Origin: Pseudomonas fluorescens Q2-87
Lineage (GTDB): Bacteria; Pseudomonadota; Gammaproteobacteria; Pseudomonadales; Pseudomonadaceae
Length of the DNA: 64,000 nucleotides
Direction of reading: 5' to 3'
Assembly (NCBI RefSeq): GCF_000281895.1
Contig: NZ_CM001558.1
Span: forward strand, 3,352,556 to 3,416,555
Within the stretch, counting starts at the first letter, position 1. Every line of letters begins with the position of its first letter. The translations under genes were made by a program, and so were the position numbers. This document shows, one piece after another, positions 8,235-16,702 of this stretch. The notes under the pieces are model-generated. The model was not told the DNA's origin, ran no database searches, and saw only the letters and a list, made by a program, of their open reading frames with translations.

Positions 8235-8273
8235 AGCGACAAGCTGATCGCTTTCAACTTGCCGCTTGTCGCT
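8235..8273. repeat. Hairpin-forming repeat between hpaD and hpaF
   Basis: AGCGACAAG (8235-8243) and CTTGTCGCT (8265-8273) are perfect inverted arms in a stretch of CAAGC/GCTTG-rich sequence (8221-8289), resembling a second Pseudomonas intergenic repeat type. It sits in the 91-nt hpaD-hpaF gap. Confidence 0.5.
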
Positions 8274-8306
8274 CACCACTTAAAGCTGCCGACGCAGGAG
8301 GCCCCC

Positions 8307-8699
8307 ATGCCGCACTTCATCGCCGAATACACCGACAACATCGAGCAACAAGCCAACCTGCCCGAACTCTTCGCCAAGGTCCACGCGCTGCTGGGCGACA
8401 GCGGCGTATTTCCCCTGGGCGGCATCCGCAGCCGTGGCGTGCGCCTGGACACCTGGCGCATGGCCGACGGCAAGCATGACTACGCCTTCGTGCACATGAC
8501 CTTGAAAGTCGGGCATGGCCGCGATCTGGCCACCCGCCAGAAAGTCGCGGAAAAACTCTTCGAGGTCATCACCGCGCACTTCGCCGAACTCCAGGCCCAG
8601 CGCCTGCTGGCCCTGTCGTTCGAGATGATCGAGCTGCACGAACAACTCAACTTCAAGGCCAACAACGTCCATGCCTTTCTCAAGGCCCAGACAAGCTGA
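8307..8699 (+). CDS. hpaF: HpaF, 5-carboxymethyl-2-hydroxymuconate delta-isomerase
   Basis: 130 residues, normal for HpaF/HpcD of the 4-oxalocrotonate tautomerase superfamily. Pro2 (MPHFIAEYTDNIEQ) becomes the catalytic N-terminal proline after Met removal. Conserved FPLGGIRSRG and FVHMTLKVGHGRD segments are present. It isomerises 5-carboxymethyl-2-hydroxymuconate before the HpaG decarboxylation. ATG 8307 has GCAGGAGG upstream; the longer open frame from 7677 overlaps hpaD and is an artefact. Confidence 0.9.
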   Translation: MPHFIAEYTDNIEQQANLPELFAKVHALLGDSGVFPLGGIRSRGVRLDTWRMADGKHDYAFVHMTLKVGHGRDLATRQKVAEKLFEVITAHFAELQAQRLLALSFEMIELHEQLNFKANNVHAFLKAQTS

Positions 8700-8750
8700 A
8701 CCTGCCTGCCCGTTCGTCCCATCGGCCTCTCTGACAAAAAGTACAAGATC

Positions 8751-10055
8751 ATGAGCACAGCCAATACCGCCGCCACTGTCGGCACCGTCGCACACGACCG
8801 CACCCACGCCACCATCACCTGGCGGTTGATGCCACTTTTGCTGATCTGTTACCTCTTCGCCCACCTGGACCGCATCAACATCGGCTTCGCCAAGATGCAA
8901 ATGAGCGCCGACCTGCAATTCAGCGACACGGTCTACGGCTTCGGTGCGGGGCTGTTCTTCATCGCCTACGCGCTGTTTGGCGTGCCGAGCAACATGGCCC
9001 TGGACAGGGTCGGACCGCGTCGCTGGATCGCCACGCTGATGGTGGTCTGGGGTGCCTTGTCCACCGGCATGTTCCTCATCGACAGCGCCACCGGTTTCTA
9101 TGTGTTGCGCTTTCTGCTGGGCGTGGCGGAAGCCGGTTTTTTCCCCGGCATCCTGGTCTTTCTCAACCGTTGGTACCCGGCCCGGCGCCGAGCCCAGGTG
9201 ACCGCGCTGTTCGCCATTGCAGTACCGATGGCCGGGGTGATCGGCGGGCCATTGTCCGGCGGCATCCTCGAACATTTCCAGAACGTTGGCGGCCTGCGCA
9301 GCTGGCAGTGGATGTTCGTCATCGAAGGACTGCCGGTGATCGCTCTCGGCCTCGTTGTGCTCAAGTGCCTGCCGGACAGTTTCGAGTCGGTCCATTGGCT
9401 CACACCGACCGCCAAACAGCTGCTGCGCGAGCAACTGAGCGTCGAAGAACAGGGCAAATCCATCACCTCGTTCTCGGCGATCCTCAACAACCCACAGGTC
9501 TGGTTGTTGGTGGCGGTGTACTTCGCCGTGATGCTGGCTGTGAACACCCTGGCCTTCTGGATGCCGACCTTGATCCATGGCGCCGGTATCGGCAGCGACG
9601 GCCGGGTCGGGTTGCTCAGTGCATTGCCTTATCTGGCCGGCTGCTTCTTCATGATCGGCTGCGGGCGCTCCTCCGACCGCAACCGCGAACGCCGCTGGCA
9701 CCTCTGCGTACCGCTGTTGATGGCGGCGGCAGGCATTGCCATCGCCGGGCTCGCGCCCATCAGCCCGCTCCTGGTGCTCGCAGGCTTGATACTCGCCGGC
9801 ATGGGCGCCAGCGCCGCGTTGCCGATGTTCTGGCAGCTGCCGCCGGCCTTTTTATCCAACAGCACCCAAGCCGCCGGCATCGCATTGATCAGCTCCTTTG
9901 GCAGCATCGCCTCGTTTTTCGCGCCGTACCTGATCGGCTGGATGCGTGACACCACTCATAGCGCCAGCCTGGCCCTGTATGTCCTGGCGCTGCTCATCGC
10001 TCTCGGTGGCTTCCTGGTGCTGCGCACCCAGGCCGCTATCGTCAACCCTCAGTAA
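8751..10055 (+). CDS. hpaX: HpaX, 4-hydroxyphenylacetate permease (MFS)
   Basis: 434 residues with about 12 hydrophobic segments and the anion:cation symporter-family signature near the N-terminus (YLFAHLDRINIGFAKMQM). Members include E. coli HpaX, which imports 4-HPA. Its place inside the catabolic operon, between hpaF and hpaH, supports that substrate; E. coli places hpaX after hpaI. Inner-membrane protein. A related phenylacetate-type acid cannot be excluded as substrate. Confidence 0.87.
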   Translation: MSTANTAATVGTVAHDRTHATITWRLMPLLLICYLFAHLDRINIGFAKMQMSADLQFSDTVYGFGAGLFFIAYALFGVPSNMALDRVGPRRWIATLMVVWGALSTGMFLIDSATGFYVLRFLLGVAEAGFFPGILVFLNRWYPARRRAQVTALFAIAVPMAGVIGGPLSGGILEHFQNVGGLRSWQWMFVIEGLPVIALGLVVLKCLPDSFESVHWLTPTAKQLLREQLSVEEQGKSITSFSAILNNPQVWLLVAVYFAVMLAVNTLAFWMPTLIHGAGIGSDGRVGLLSALPYLAGCFFMIGCGRSSDRNRERRWHLCVPLLMAAAGIAIAGLAPISPLLVLAGLILAGMGASAALPMFWQLPPAFLSNSTQAAGIALISSFGSIASFFAPYLIGWMRDTTHSASLALYVLALLIALGGFLVLRTQAAIVNPQ

Positions 10056-10067
10056 GAGATCATTGTC

Positions 10068-10871
10068 ATGCTTGATCAGAACCTCATCCAGCAAGCCGCT
10101 GCCCGCCTCGACCACGCCGAACGTTCGCGCGAACAGGTGCGCCAGTTCTCCCTCGATCACCTGGACATCACCATTGACGATGCCTACGCCATCCAGCGCG
10201 CCTGGGTGGCGCAAAAAATCAAGGATGGCCGCAAGCTCGTCGGTCACAAGATCGGCCTGACTTCCCGGGCCATGCAAGTCTCTTCGAACATCACCGAGCC
10301 GGACTATGGCGCACTGCTCGACGACATGCTCTTCGACGAAGGCACTGACATTCCGTTCGAGCGCTTCATCGTGCCCAGGGTGGAAGTGGAGCTGGCGTTC
10401 ATTCTCGGCAAGCCATTGAAGGGGCCGAACGTGACCGTATTCGACGTGTTGGACGCCACCGAGTGGGTGATCCCGGCATTGGAAATCATCGACGCGCGCA
10501 TCCAGCAGGTCGACCCGCAGACCAAGGCGACTCGCAAGGTCTTCGACACCATTTCCGACAACGCGGCCAACGCTGGCGTGGTCATGGGCGGACGTGCCGT
10601 GCGGCCCACCGAGATCGACCTGCGCAAAGTGCCCGCAGTGCTCTACCGCAACGGCGTGATCGAAGAGTCCGGCGTCTCGGCGGCGGTGCTCAATCACCCG
10701 GCCAAAGGCGTTGCATGGCTGGCGAACAAACTGGCGGCCTACGACGTGACGCTGCAGCCAGGGCAGATCATCCTCGGGGGTTCCTTCACCCGCCCCGTGG
10801 CGGCCAATCCCGGCGATACCTTCCATGTCGACTACGACATGCTCGGTTCCATTGCTTGCCGTTTCGTCTGA
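10068..10871 (+). CDS. hpaH: HpaH, 2-oxohept-3-ene-1,7-dioate hydratase
   Basis: 267 residues, as in E. coli HpaH/HpcG. Hydratase-family segments are clear ([59 protein letters not shown]). It adds water to 2-oxohept-3-enedioate to give 4-hydroxy-2-oxoheptanedioate for HpaI, using Mg2+ in the family. It starts 12 nt after hpaX. Confidence 0.92.
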   Translation: MLDQNLIQQAAARLDHAERSREQVRQFSLDHLDITIDDAYAIQRAWVAQKIKDGRKLVGHKIGLTSRAMQVSSNITEPDYGALLDDMLFDEGTDIPFERFIVPRVEVELAFILGKPLKGPNVTVFDVLDATEWVIPALEIIDARIQQVDPQTKATRKVFDTISDNAANAGVVMGGRAVRPTEIDLRKVPAVLYRNGVIEESGVSAAVLNHPAKGVAWLANKLAAYDVTLQPGQIILGGSFTRPVAANPGDTFHVDYDMLGSIACRFV

Positions 10872-10884
10872 TCGGAGACCGTTC

Positions 10885-11682
10885 ATGGACATGCCTGTCA
10901 ACACATTCAAACAGCGTCTGCGCAGCGGTGAAGCGCAGATCGGCCTGTGGCTGGGCCTGGCCGATGCCTACTGCGCCGAGCTGGCCGCCAACGCCGGTTT
11001 CGACTGGTTGCTGATCGACGGCGAACACGCCCCCAACGATGTGCGATCGCTGCTCGGCCAGCTCCAGGCCGTGGCGCCCTACCCCAGCCAGCCAGTGATC
11101 CGCCCGGTGATCGGCGATACAGCACTGATCAAGCAAGTGCTCGACATCGGCGTGCAAACCTTGCTGGTGCCCATGGTGGAAAGCGCCGCCCAGGCCCGCG
11201 ACCTGGTACGTGCCATCCACTACCCGCCCCAGGGTGTACGCGGCGTCGGCAGCGCGTTGGCGAGGGCGTCGCGCTGGAACAGCATCCCCGGTTACCTCGA
11301 CCAGGCCGATGAACAGATGTGCCTGCTGGTGCAAATTGAAAGCCGCGAGGGCTTGGCCAACCTCGACGCGATTGCCGCAGTGGACGGCGTGGATGGGGTG
11401 TTCATTGGCCCGGCGGACCTGAGCGCGTCCATGGGTTTTCGGGGCAATCCGGGCCATCCGGATGTGCAAGCGGCCATCGAAGATGCCATCGTTCGCATTC
11501 GTCAGGCCGGCAAGGCTGCGGGGATACTCAGCGCCGATGAAAAACTGGCCCGGCGCTATATCGAACTCGGCGCGGCGTTTGTCGCGGTGGGTGTGGACAC
11601 TACGGTGTTGATGCGCGGTTTGCAGACTTTGGCGGCCACATTCAAGAACACACCAAAGCCTGCGGCGGGTGGCGTGTACTGA
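10885..11682 (+). CDS. hpaI: HpaI, 4-hydroxy-2-oxoheptanedioate aldolase
   Basis: 265 residues of the class II pyruvate aldolase family (HpcH/HpaI). The catalytic region [11 protein letters not shown] places His48, and Arg73 lies in VIRPVIGD; these correspond to His45 and Arg70 of the E. coli enzyme. It cleaves the hydratase product to pyruvate and succinic semialdehyde, the last step encoded here. ATG 10885 has CGGAGACC upstream; an in-frame ATG at 10825 lies inside hpaH. No succinic semialdehyde dehydrogenase gene is present in this window. Confidence 0.92.
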   Translation: MDMPVNTFKQRLRSGEAQIGLWLGLADAYCAELAANAGFDWLLIDGEHAPNDVRSLLGQLQAVAPYPSQPVIRPVIGDTALIKQVLDIGVQTLLVPMVESAAQARDLVRAIHYPPQGVRGVGSALARASRWNSIPGYLDQADEQMCLLVQIESREGLANLDAIAAVDGVDGVFIGPADLSASMGFRGNPGHPDVQAAIEDAIVRIRQAGKAAGILSADEKLARRYIELGAAFVAVGVDTTVLMRGLQTLAATFKNTPKPAAGGVY

Positions 11683-11694
11683 CAGCAACCACAC

Positions 11695-11730
11695 CCCCGT
11701 GATGAGGGGACTTATCTCCCCATCACAGGG
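11695..11730. terminator. Hairpin between convergent hpaI and hpaR2
   Basis: GTGATG (11699-11704) pairs with CATCAC (11721-11726), extended by GGG/CCC inside after a bulge and CCC/GGG outside. It lacks a T-run but lies exactly between two convergent genes, so bidirectional termination is plausible. Confidence 0.4.
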
Positions 11731-11751
11731 CTGCGGAACAAGCTCGGCACC

Positions 11752-12174
11752 TCAGCGCCTGATCGTCTTCAGGTCATTAAGCAACGCCAACAAAGTCTGC
11801 AGCTTTTCTTCCCCCAACTTCCCCTGCAAGCGCTGGTAGTTCTCTTCCATGCTCTGGCTCATCGAATCGAAGCACGCCTGCCCTTGCGGTGCCAGGCGCA
11901 CCAGTACCCGCCGCTGATCCTGCTCGGCCTTGCGCCGCACGATCATGCCCGCCGCTTCCATGCGCACCAGCACGCCGGTCATGCTGGGCTTGAGGATGCA
12001 CGCCAGCTCGGCCAGGCGATTGATTTCCAGCTCGTCATGCTGGCTGAGGATACGGATGACCCGCCATTGCTGTTCGGTCAAGCCGTGCTGATTGAGGGAA
12101 GGCCGGAAAAAACCCATGGCCGCTTCACGGGCCTGCAGCAGGGTCAGGGTCAGGGATTGGCGCGGTTTGAGCAT
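11752..12174 (-). CDS. hpaR: HpaR paralogue (MarR family, copy 2)
   Basis: 140 residues, same length as copy 1 and about 66% identical by hand alignment (LTLTLLQAREAAMGFFRP, LTEQQWRVIRIL, CILKPSMTGVLVRMEAAGM). The recognition segment is identical to copy 1, so both may read the same operators. It is convergent to hpaI and precedes the 4-HPA hydroxylase genes. A perfect 13-bp inverted repeat lies 18-47 nt upstream of its start, indicating autoregulation or cross-regulation by copy 1. Confidence 0.88.
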   Translation of the reverse strand: MLKPRQSLTLTLLQAREAAMGFFRPSLNQHGLTEQQWRVIRILSQHDELEINRLAELACILKPSMTGVLVRMEAAGMIVRRKAEQDQRRVLVRLAPQGQACFDSMSQSMEENYQRLQGKLGEEKLQTLLALLNDLKTIRR

Positions 12175-12191
12175 TGGGAGTGTTCACGTAA

Positions 12192-12221
12192 AAGATTTAG
12201 TTAATGAGTTAACTAAATCTT
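12192..12221. promoter_or_regulatory. Perfect HpaR-type operator upstream of hpaR2
   Basis: AAGATTTAGTTAA (12192-12204) and TTAACTAAATCTT (12209-12221) form a perfect 13-bp inverted repeat around TGAG. The core GTTAATGAGTTAAC (12200-12213) matches the hpaG-promoter site GTTAATACATTAAC. Confidence 0.75.
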
Positions 12222-12285
12222 AACAGCTTCCAGCCAAGACTGGACTATCTGCTTGAATACTCTGGTTCAGGATCGAGCTCCATCC

Positions 12286-12412
12286 GTGGCGAGGGAGCTT
12301 GCTCCCGCTGGGCCGCGAAGCGGCCCCAATGGATATGTTTAAACAGGTCATTTGTGGTCGTTGCATGGAGGGGGCTGCTGCGCAGCCCAGCGGGAGCAAG
12401 CTCCCTCGCCAC
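12286..12412. repeat. REPIN
   Basis: GTGGCGAGGGAGCTTGCTCC on the left and the complementary copy ending CTCCCTCGCCAC on the right, between hpaR2 and the hydroxylase reductase gene. Confidence 0.85.
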
Positions 12413-12445
12413 AGGGTTGGGATCGGCCTTAATGCATGTTTCAGC

Positions 12446-13387
12446 TCAAGCGCCTTTGATCACGCCTTTGAGCACTTGCTTGAAATGCTCGAGCTGTTCC
12501 TCACAGAACTGGCCGAACACTTTGTCCTGCTGTTCCTTGGCGATGGCCCAGAGTCCCTCAGTCTCATCGATGCCCTTGGTCGTCAGGCGTACCCGTTCGC
12601 CTTCATCGCTCACCAGCCCCTTGCGCTTGAGATTGGCCACGGCTTCTTCGATCTCGCGCACCGGCATCGCCACTTCCCGCTGCAAATCGCAAAGGCTCAA
12701 CCCGGCGTCATTTTCGAGCACCATCAACATCCGCGCTTCGCTGGTGCGCAACCCGGTGGACAATTGGCGTGGCTGGTAGCTGGCCTGGTAGGCCCGCAGC
12801 GCCTGGGTCATCAGGTAATACAGGTTGTGGCTCAAGCGGCCCTGGAAGTGGCTGCTGGGTAATTGGCCCTCCTCCCGCCGAGTCATGCGGGTATGGGGCA
12901 AGACCATCGAATAGGCGCCCTGGTGGTAGAGCAACGGCGAACGGCCGAAATCATCGAAGGCCACGACTTTTCCGATCATGATCCAATGATCGCCGCCGTC
13001 GACCTGCTGGTATTTCTCGCAATGAAAACGCGCCGAGCAGTCCACGAACACTGGGGCGCCACCTTCGCCAGCCTCGAATTCGATCTCGGCGAACCGATCG
13101 TCCTTCGGCCGGGCGAAGTTGTTCGACAAATCGATCTGGTCAGCGGCCAGCACGTTCACCGCAAAATGGCTGGCAGCCTCGAATACGCCGTGGCTGCTGG
13201 AGCGCTTGTCGATGCTCCAGAGAACCAGCGGCGGGTCCAGGGACACCGAGTTGAAGCTGTTGGCTGTCACGCCGACCTTGCGTCCGTCCTCGGCTGCGGC
13301 GGTCACCACGGTCACGCCGGTGGCGAAGTTACCCAGGGCCCGGCGGAACGCGCGGGTGTCGAAAGCGGTATCACAAATGCTAGACAT
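12446..13387 (-). CDS. 4-hydroxyphenylacetate 3-hydroxylase, reductase component (C1 type, with MarR-like C-terminal domain)
   Basis: 313 residues. Residues 1-170 form a flavin-reductase domain (RRALGNFATGVTVVTA, VGVTANSFNSVSLDPPLVLWS). Residues about 190-313 form a winged-helix, MarR-like domain (RTSEARMLMVLENDAGLSLC). This architecture and length match reductase C1 of Acinetobacter baumannii 4-HPA hydroxylase (about 315 aa), where the C-terminal domain autoinhibits until 4-HPA binds. It supplies reduced FMN to the oxygenase encoded just upstream at 13459-14628. Unlike E. coli HpaC it is not a short free-standing reductase. Second gene of a two-gene operon, 71 nt after the oxygenase. Confidence 0.88.
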   Translation of the reverse strand: MSSICDTAFDTRAFRRALGNFATGVTVVTAAAEDGRKVGVTANSFNSVSLDPPLVLWSIDKRSSSHGVFEAASHFAVNVLAADQIDLSNNFARPKDDRFAEIEFEAGEGGAPVFVDCSARFHCEKYQQVDGGDHWIMIGKVVAFDDFGRSPLLYHQGAYSMVLPHTRMTRREEGQLPSSHFQGRLSHNLYYLMTQALRAYQASYQPRQLSTGLRTSEARMLMVLENDAGLSLCDLQREVAMPVREIEEAVANLKRKGLVSDEGERVRLTTKGIDETEGLWAIAKEQQDKVFGQFCEEQLEHFKQVLKGVIKGA

Positions 13388-13458
13388 GCAAGACTCCCGG
13401 CCGCCTCAGGCGACGGCCTCGATTATTGTTTTATGAGCCGGGCTCCAAGAGCGGGCGG

Positions 13459-14628
13459 TCAAACCATGGAAGGATCGGGCTCAAGGCCCATCAACTCACG
13501 GCCAAGGATCTGCGCGCAGACGTCGTAGTCGGTATAGGCATGAGCGCCGGTCAGGTGGGCGTCGCGGAATAACCGTTGCAGTTCATTGGTTTCGAACCAG
13601 GCGCCGCCACCGGCGGCTTCCATCAGGCGATCCACCGCCTGGATGCACATTTTGGTGGCATAGCCCTGGTTGGTCCGCCAGAACGCCAGGGTTTCACGGC
13701 TTGGGTATTCGTGACGCTCGCCATACTCGGCGTGTTCCTGCCAGGTTTTTTCCAGGAACGCACGGGCCGCCGCCACTTGGTGGGTCGACTCAGCCAAGCG
13801 CATCAGCGCTGGCGTTGCAGCACCCACCGCCGCGCCGGTGTAGGCGCGCACACGGTTGCGGGTTTTCTCGCGAAACACCTCCAGCATGCGCTCGGCCACG
13901 CCCAGGCTGACGGTGGAAAATCCGCTGGCGAAATACGGCCGGTACGGCGAATAGAAAATCTTGCTGTCGGGGTACAGGCCAAATCCACCGGACTTGCCTT
14001 CCATCATGTCCTTGGCTTTCTGGATCCGGTGCTCCGGCACGAAAGCGTTGTCGATGATCAGCGTCTTGCTGCCGCTGCCGCGCATGCCCACGGCGAACCA
14101 GTCATCGCGAATCTCATAGTCGCTGCGCGGCAGCACCGCAAAGCAATAGTCCTGGGTGCCTTCGGCGTTCTTGCGGCGAAACCCCACGATCGCCCATTCA
14201 GCATGGTCGCAGCCACTGCTCCAGCCCATTTCGCCGCTGAACATCACGCCGCCGCGGGTTTCCTCGGTGCGGCCAAACGGTGCGATGCTGCTGCTGGCGG
14301 TGGCATCGGGATTCTCGCCCCAGATTTCCTGCTGGGCCTGGGCCGGGAACATTGCCAACTGATGGCTATGGGTGCACAACAGACTCATGGCCCAGGCCGT
14401 GCTCGCACAGGAGCCGGCCAGCAACGCAATGCAGTCGGCGAATTGCGGCAGGGAAATCTCCATGCCGCCATACTGCTTCGGCTGGAAAGCGCGATGCATG
14501 CCGATGCTTTTGAGCAAGGCGATGTTCTCGGCGGGCACGCTACGGTCTTGCTCCGCCTGGAAGGCATTGGCAGCAATGATCGGCAGGATGGGCTTGAGGT
14601 CTTCGAGCAGTGGATTTGGCTTTTTCAT
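13459..14628 (-). CDS. 4-hydroxyphenylacetate 3-hydroxylase, oxygenase component (C2 type)
   Basis: 389 residues of the acyl-CoA-dehydrogenase-like flavin monooxygenase fold (GMHRAFQPKQYGGMEI, CASTAWAMSLLCTHSHQLA, MGWSSGCDHAEWAIVGF, GSKTLIIDNAFVPEHRI). It matches the C2 oxygenase of Acinetobacter and P. putida rather than HpaB. A conserved GAHAYTDYD near the C-terminus carries the His expected at the active site. It hydroxylates 4-HPA to 3,4-dihydroxyphenylacetate using FMNH2 from C1. Somewhat shorter than the ~420-residue Acinetobacter enzyme. Divergent from the FAD oxidase gene at 14941. Confidence 0.87.
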   Translation of the reverse strand: MKKPNPLLEDLKPILPIIAANAFQAEQDRSVPAENIALLKSIGMHRAFQPKQYGGMEISLPQFADCIALLAGSCASTAWAMSLLCTHSHQLAMFPAQAQQEIWGENPDATASSSIAPFGRTEETRGGVMFSGEMGWSSGCDHAEWAIVGFRRKNAEGTQDYCFAVLPRSDYEIRDDWFAVGMRGSGSKTLIIDNAFVPEHRIQKAKDMMEGKSGGFGLYPDSKIFYSPYRPYFASGFSTVSLGVAERMLEVFREKTRNRVRAYTGAAVGAATPALMRLAESTHQVAAARAFLEKTWQEHAEYGERHEYPSRETLAFWRTNQGYATKMCIQAVDRLMEAAGGGAWFETNELQRLFRDAHLTGAHAYTDYDVCAQILGRELMGLEPDPSMV

Positions 14629-14658
14629 GGACGGGCTCTTTTATTATTGGTGTCTGCC

Positions 14659-14705
14659 GATCCCGCCTTTGCCCGGCAACCTGATGGTGCAGAAACGGCG
14701 GGATC
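14659..14705. repeat. Inverted repeat upstream of the hydroxylase operon
   Basis: GATCCCGCC (14659-14667) and GGCGGGATC (14697-14705), perfect 9-bp arms, in the 312-nt divergent gap 14629-14940. No GTTAA-type operator is seen in this gap. It may be an HpaA or other regulator site, or a structure in the leader. Confidence 0.35.
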
Positions 14706-14940
14706 AATGATTAAGGCCAGTCCAGTATGGGCAAACGAAGGCGCCGGAAAAATGCACCTTCCAGATCCAAGATTGCACTTTTCATGGCGTCGATCCCGAC
14801 CCCATGGCGCGCACGATCAAATACTCCGGCACGGATGATCAAGACAACTGCGCGCGCCGTAGCCCTTAATAAGGCCAACGCATGCAGTGCCTTGTAAAAA
14901 CGCTGCAACGGAGTTTCCTTTCACTTTGTCAGGTTGCGTC

Positions 14941-16239
14941 ATGATCAATATCGAAACGCCCACCTATTACACGGCCACCAAGAAATACAACCTCAGTTTC
15001 CCCACCTTGGAACAGGACGTGGAAGCCGATGTTGTGGTGATTGGCGGCGGTTTCTCCGGCATCAATACCGCACTGGAGCTCGCCGAAAAAGGCATCACCA
15101 ATATCGTGGTCCTGGAGGCGCGTTACCTGGGCTTCGGCGGCACGGGGCGCAACGGCGGGCAGATCATGGCCGGCATCGGTCATGACCTGGAAAAAATCAA
15201 GAAGGACGTCGGTGAAGACGGCCTGCGCCAGGTCTTCGAGATCAGCGACCTGGGGGCGGACATCATCAAGGACCGCATCGCCAAGTACGCCATCGATGCC
15301 GACTTTTGCCACGGTTACGGCTACATGGGCTTCAATGCACGCCAGGAAAAGACCCTGCGGGCCTGGGAAAAAGACTTCAAGTCGATCAACAGCAAGCACG
15401 AGATCCGTTTTCTCGGCGGCTCTGACGTGCAGCAGATCATCGGCTCCAAGGCCTACAGCAGCGCACTGCTGCACATGGGCGGCGGGCATGTGCATTCATT
15501 GAACCTGCTGCTGGGTGAAGCCAAGGCCCTGGTCAGCCACGGCGTGCAAATCTACGAGAACAGCCCGGCCCTGGAAGTCAGCTACGGCGAGCGCATCACC
15601 GTGCGCACCGGACGCGGCTCGGTCAGGGCCAGCAAATTGCTGTGGGCCTGCGACAGTTTTCTCAACAAGCTGGAACCGGAACTGCATCGCTCGACGATCA
15701 ATACCTACGCCTTCCAGATGATGACCGAGCCGTTGTCGGACGAACTGATCCAGCGCATCAGCCCGATTCGCGGCGCCTACAGCGATATTCGTCCGGTCAT
15801 CGATTACTACCGCGTCACCAACGAGAACCGCCTGTTGTTCGGCGCCGCCACACCGTTGGTCGAGCACATTCCTCAAGACCTCAAGGCCTGGAACCGGCGC
15901 CTGATGCTGAAAATCTTCCCGTACCTCAAGGACGTGAAAATCGACTTGGCCTGGGGCGGCCCGATGGCGTGCAGCCCGAACCTGTTTCCCCAGATCGGCA
16001 CCCTGCCCGGGCGCAGCAACGCGTTTTTTGTCCAGGGCTATTCAGGCTTCGGCGTCACCCCCAGCCACATCATTTGCAAAGTGCTGGCCGAAGGCATGAG
16101 CGAAGGGTCGGCGCGCTATGACCTGGTCAGTTCGATCCACCGCCCGACCATCCTCGGCAAAGACGCCATTCGCCCGCTGCTGCTGACCGCCGGCAAGTCC
16201 TGGCATCAGCTGTCGGGCTACTGGAATGGCCGTCGCTGA
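14941..16239 (+). CDS. FAD-dependent amine/amino-acid oxidase-like protein (PuuB/DAO family)
   Basis: 432 residues. The FAD-binding Rossmann motif VVIGGGFSGINTAL lies at about 31-45, followed by the DAO-family segment LGFGGTGRNGGQIMAGIG and a C-terminal FVQGYSGFGVTPSHI. The family includes gamma-glutamylputrescine oxidase PuuB and other amine oxidases. No copper amine oxidase or quinohaemoprotein amine dehydrogenase is present in the window, so this is the best candidate for deaminating tyramine or a related amine here. That role is inferred from context. ATG 14941 is the first methionine fitting the alignment; the frame is open from 14887. Confidence 0.75.
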   Translation: MINIETPTYYTATKKYNLSFPTLEQDVEADVVVIGGGFSGINTALELAEKGITNIVVLEARYLGFGGTGRNGGQIMAGIGHDLEKIKKDVGEDGLRQVFEISDLGADIIKDRIAKYAIDADFCHGYGYMGFNARQEKTLRAWEKDFKSINSKHEIRFLGGSDVQQIIGSKAYSSALLHMGGGHVHSLNLLLGEAKALVSHGVQIYENSPALEVSYGERITVRTGRGSVRASKLLWACDSFLNKLEPELHRSTINTYAFQMMTEPLSDELIQRISPIRGAYSDIRPVIDYYRVTNENRLLFGAATPLVEHIPQDLKAWNRRLMLKIFPYLKDVKIDLAWGGPMACSPNLFPQIGTLPGRSNAFFVQGYSGFGVTPSHIICKVLAEGMSEGSARYDLVSSIHRPTILGKDAIRPLLLTAGKSWHQLSGYWNGRR

Positions 16240-16284
16240 CGGCCAGACAGCTTTTTTTCCTTTCAATCATCAGGAGTCACTGCC

Positions 16285-16650
16285 ATGTCCCTCATCACCC
16301 TCGAAAAAGACATCCAGCTGTCCGAACTGGACGCTTGGGGCACCGTCGCCGATCTCGGTTCGCAGATTCTCGAAGGCGAAGTCAAAGCCTTCGGCAAAAT
16401 GACCTTCGGCGCCCCGACCGATGCCGTGAGCAGCGCCTATTTCGGCACCACCCGAGGCAAGTTCCGGATGGTCTATCCGTTCGCGGAGCAGGCCACCGTG
16501 GTCACTGGCGAAGTCGTGCTCACCGACGAAGCCACCGGCCAGAGCACTCGCTACAAGGCCGGCGACAGCTGGTTCGTGACCAAGGGCACGCCCGTACTGT
16601 GGGAAGTGGTCAGCGAAAGTTTCGTCAAGCACTACTTCGCGGTAGCCTGA
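16285..16650 (+). CDS. Small cupin-domain protein (DUF861 type)
   Basis: 121 residues forming one cupin barrel (FRMVYPFAEQATVVTGEVVLTD, YKAGDSWFVTKGTPVLWEV). It follows the FAD oxidase by 45 nt with CAGGAG before the ATG, so the two are probably co-transcribed. Such cupins often accompany PuuB-like oxidases in Pseudomonas; a substrate or metal is not evident. Confidence 0.8.
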   Translation: MSLITLEKDIQLSELDAWGTVADLGSQILEGEVKAFGKMTFGAPTDAVSSAYFGTTRGKFRMVYPFAEQATVVTGEVVLTDEATGQSTRYKAGDSWFVTKGTPVLWEVVSESFVKHYFAVA

Positions 16651-16702
16651 CCCTACCGGGCTGCCGGACCCGCCGGCAGCCCGCTTGGCGAAGGCCTTGA
16701 TC

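Noticed and set aside
14711..14908. 65-codon frame in the gap between the hydroxylase and the FAD oxidase
   Set aside because: No ribosome binding site or family signal; the gap is better explained as a divergent promoter region.
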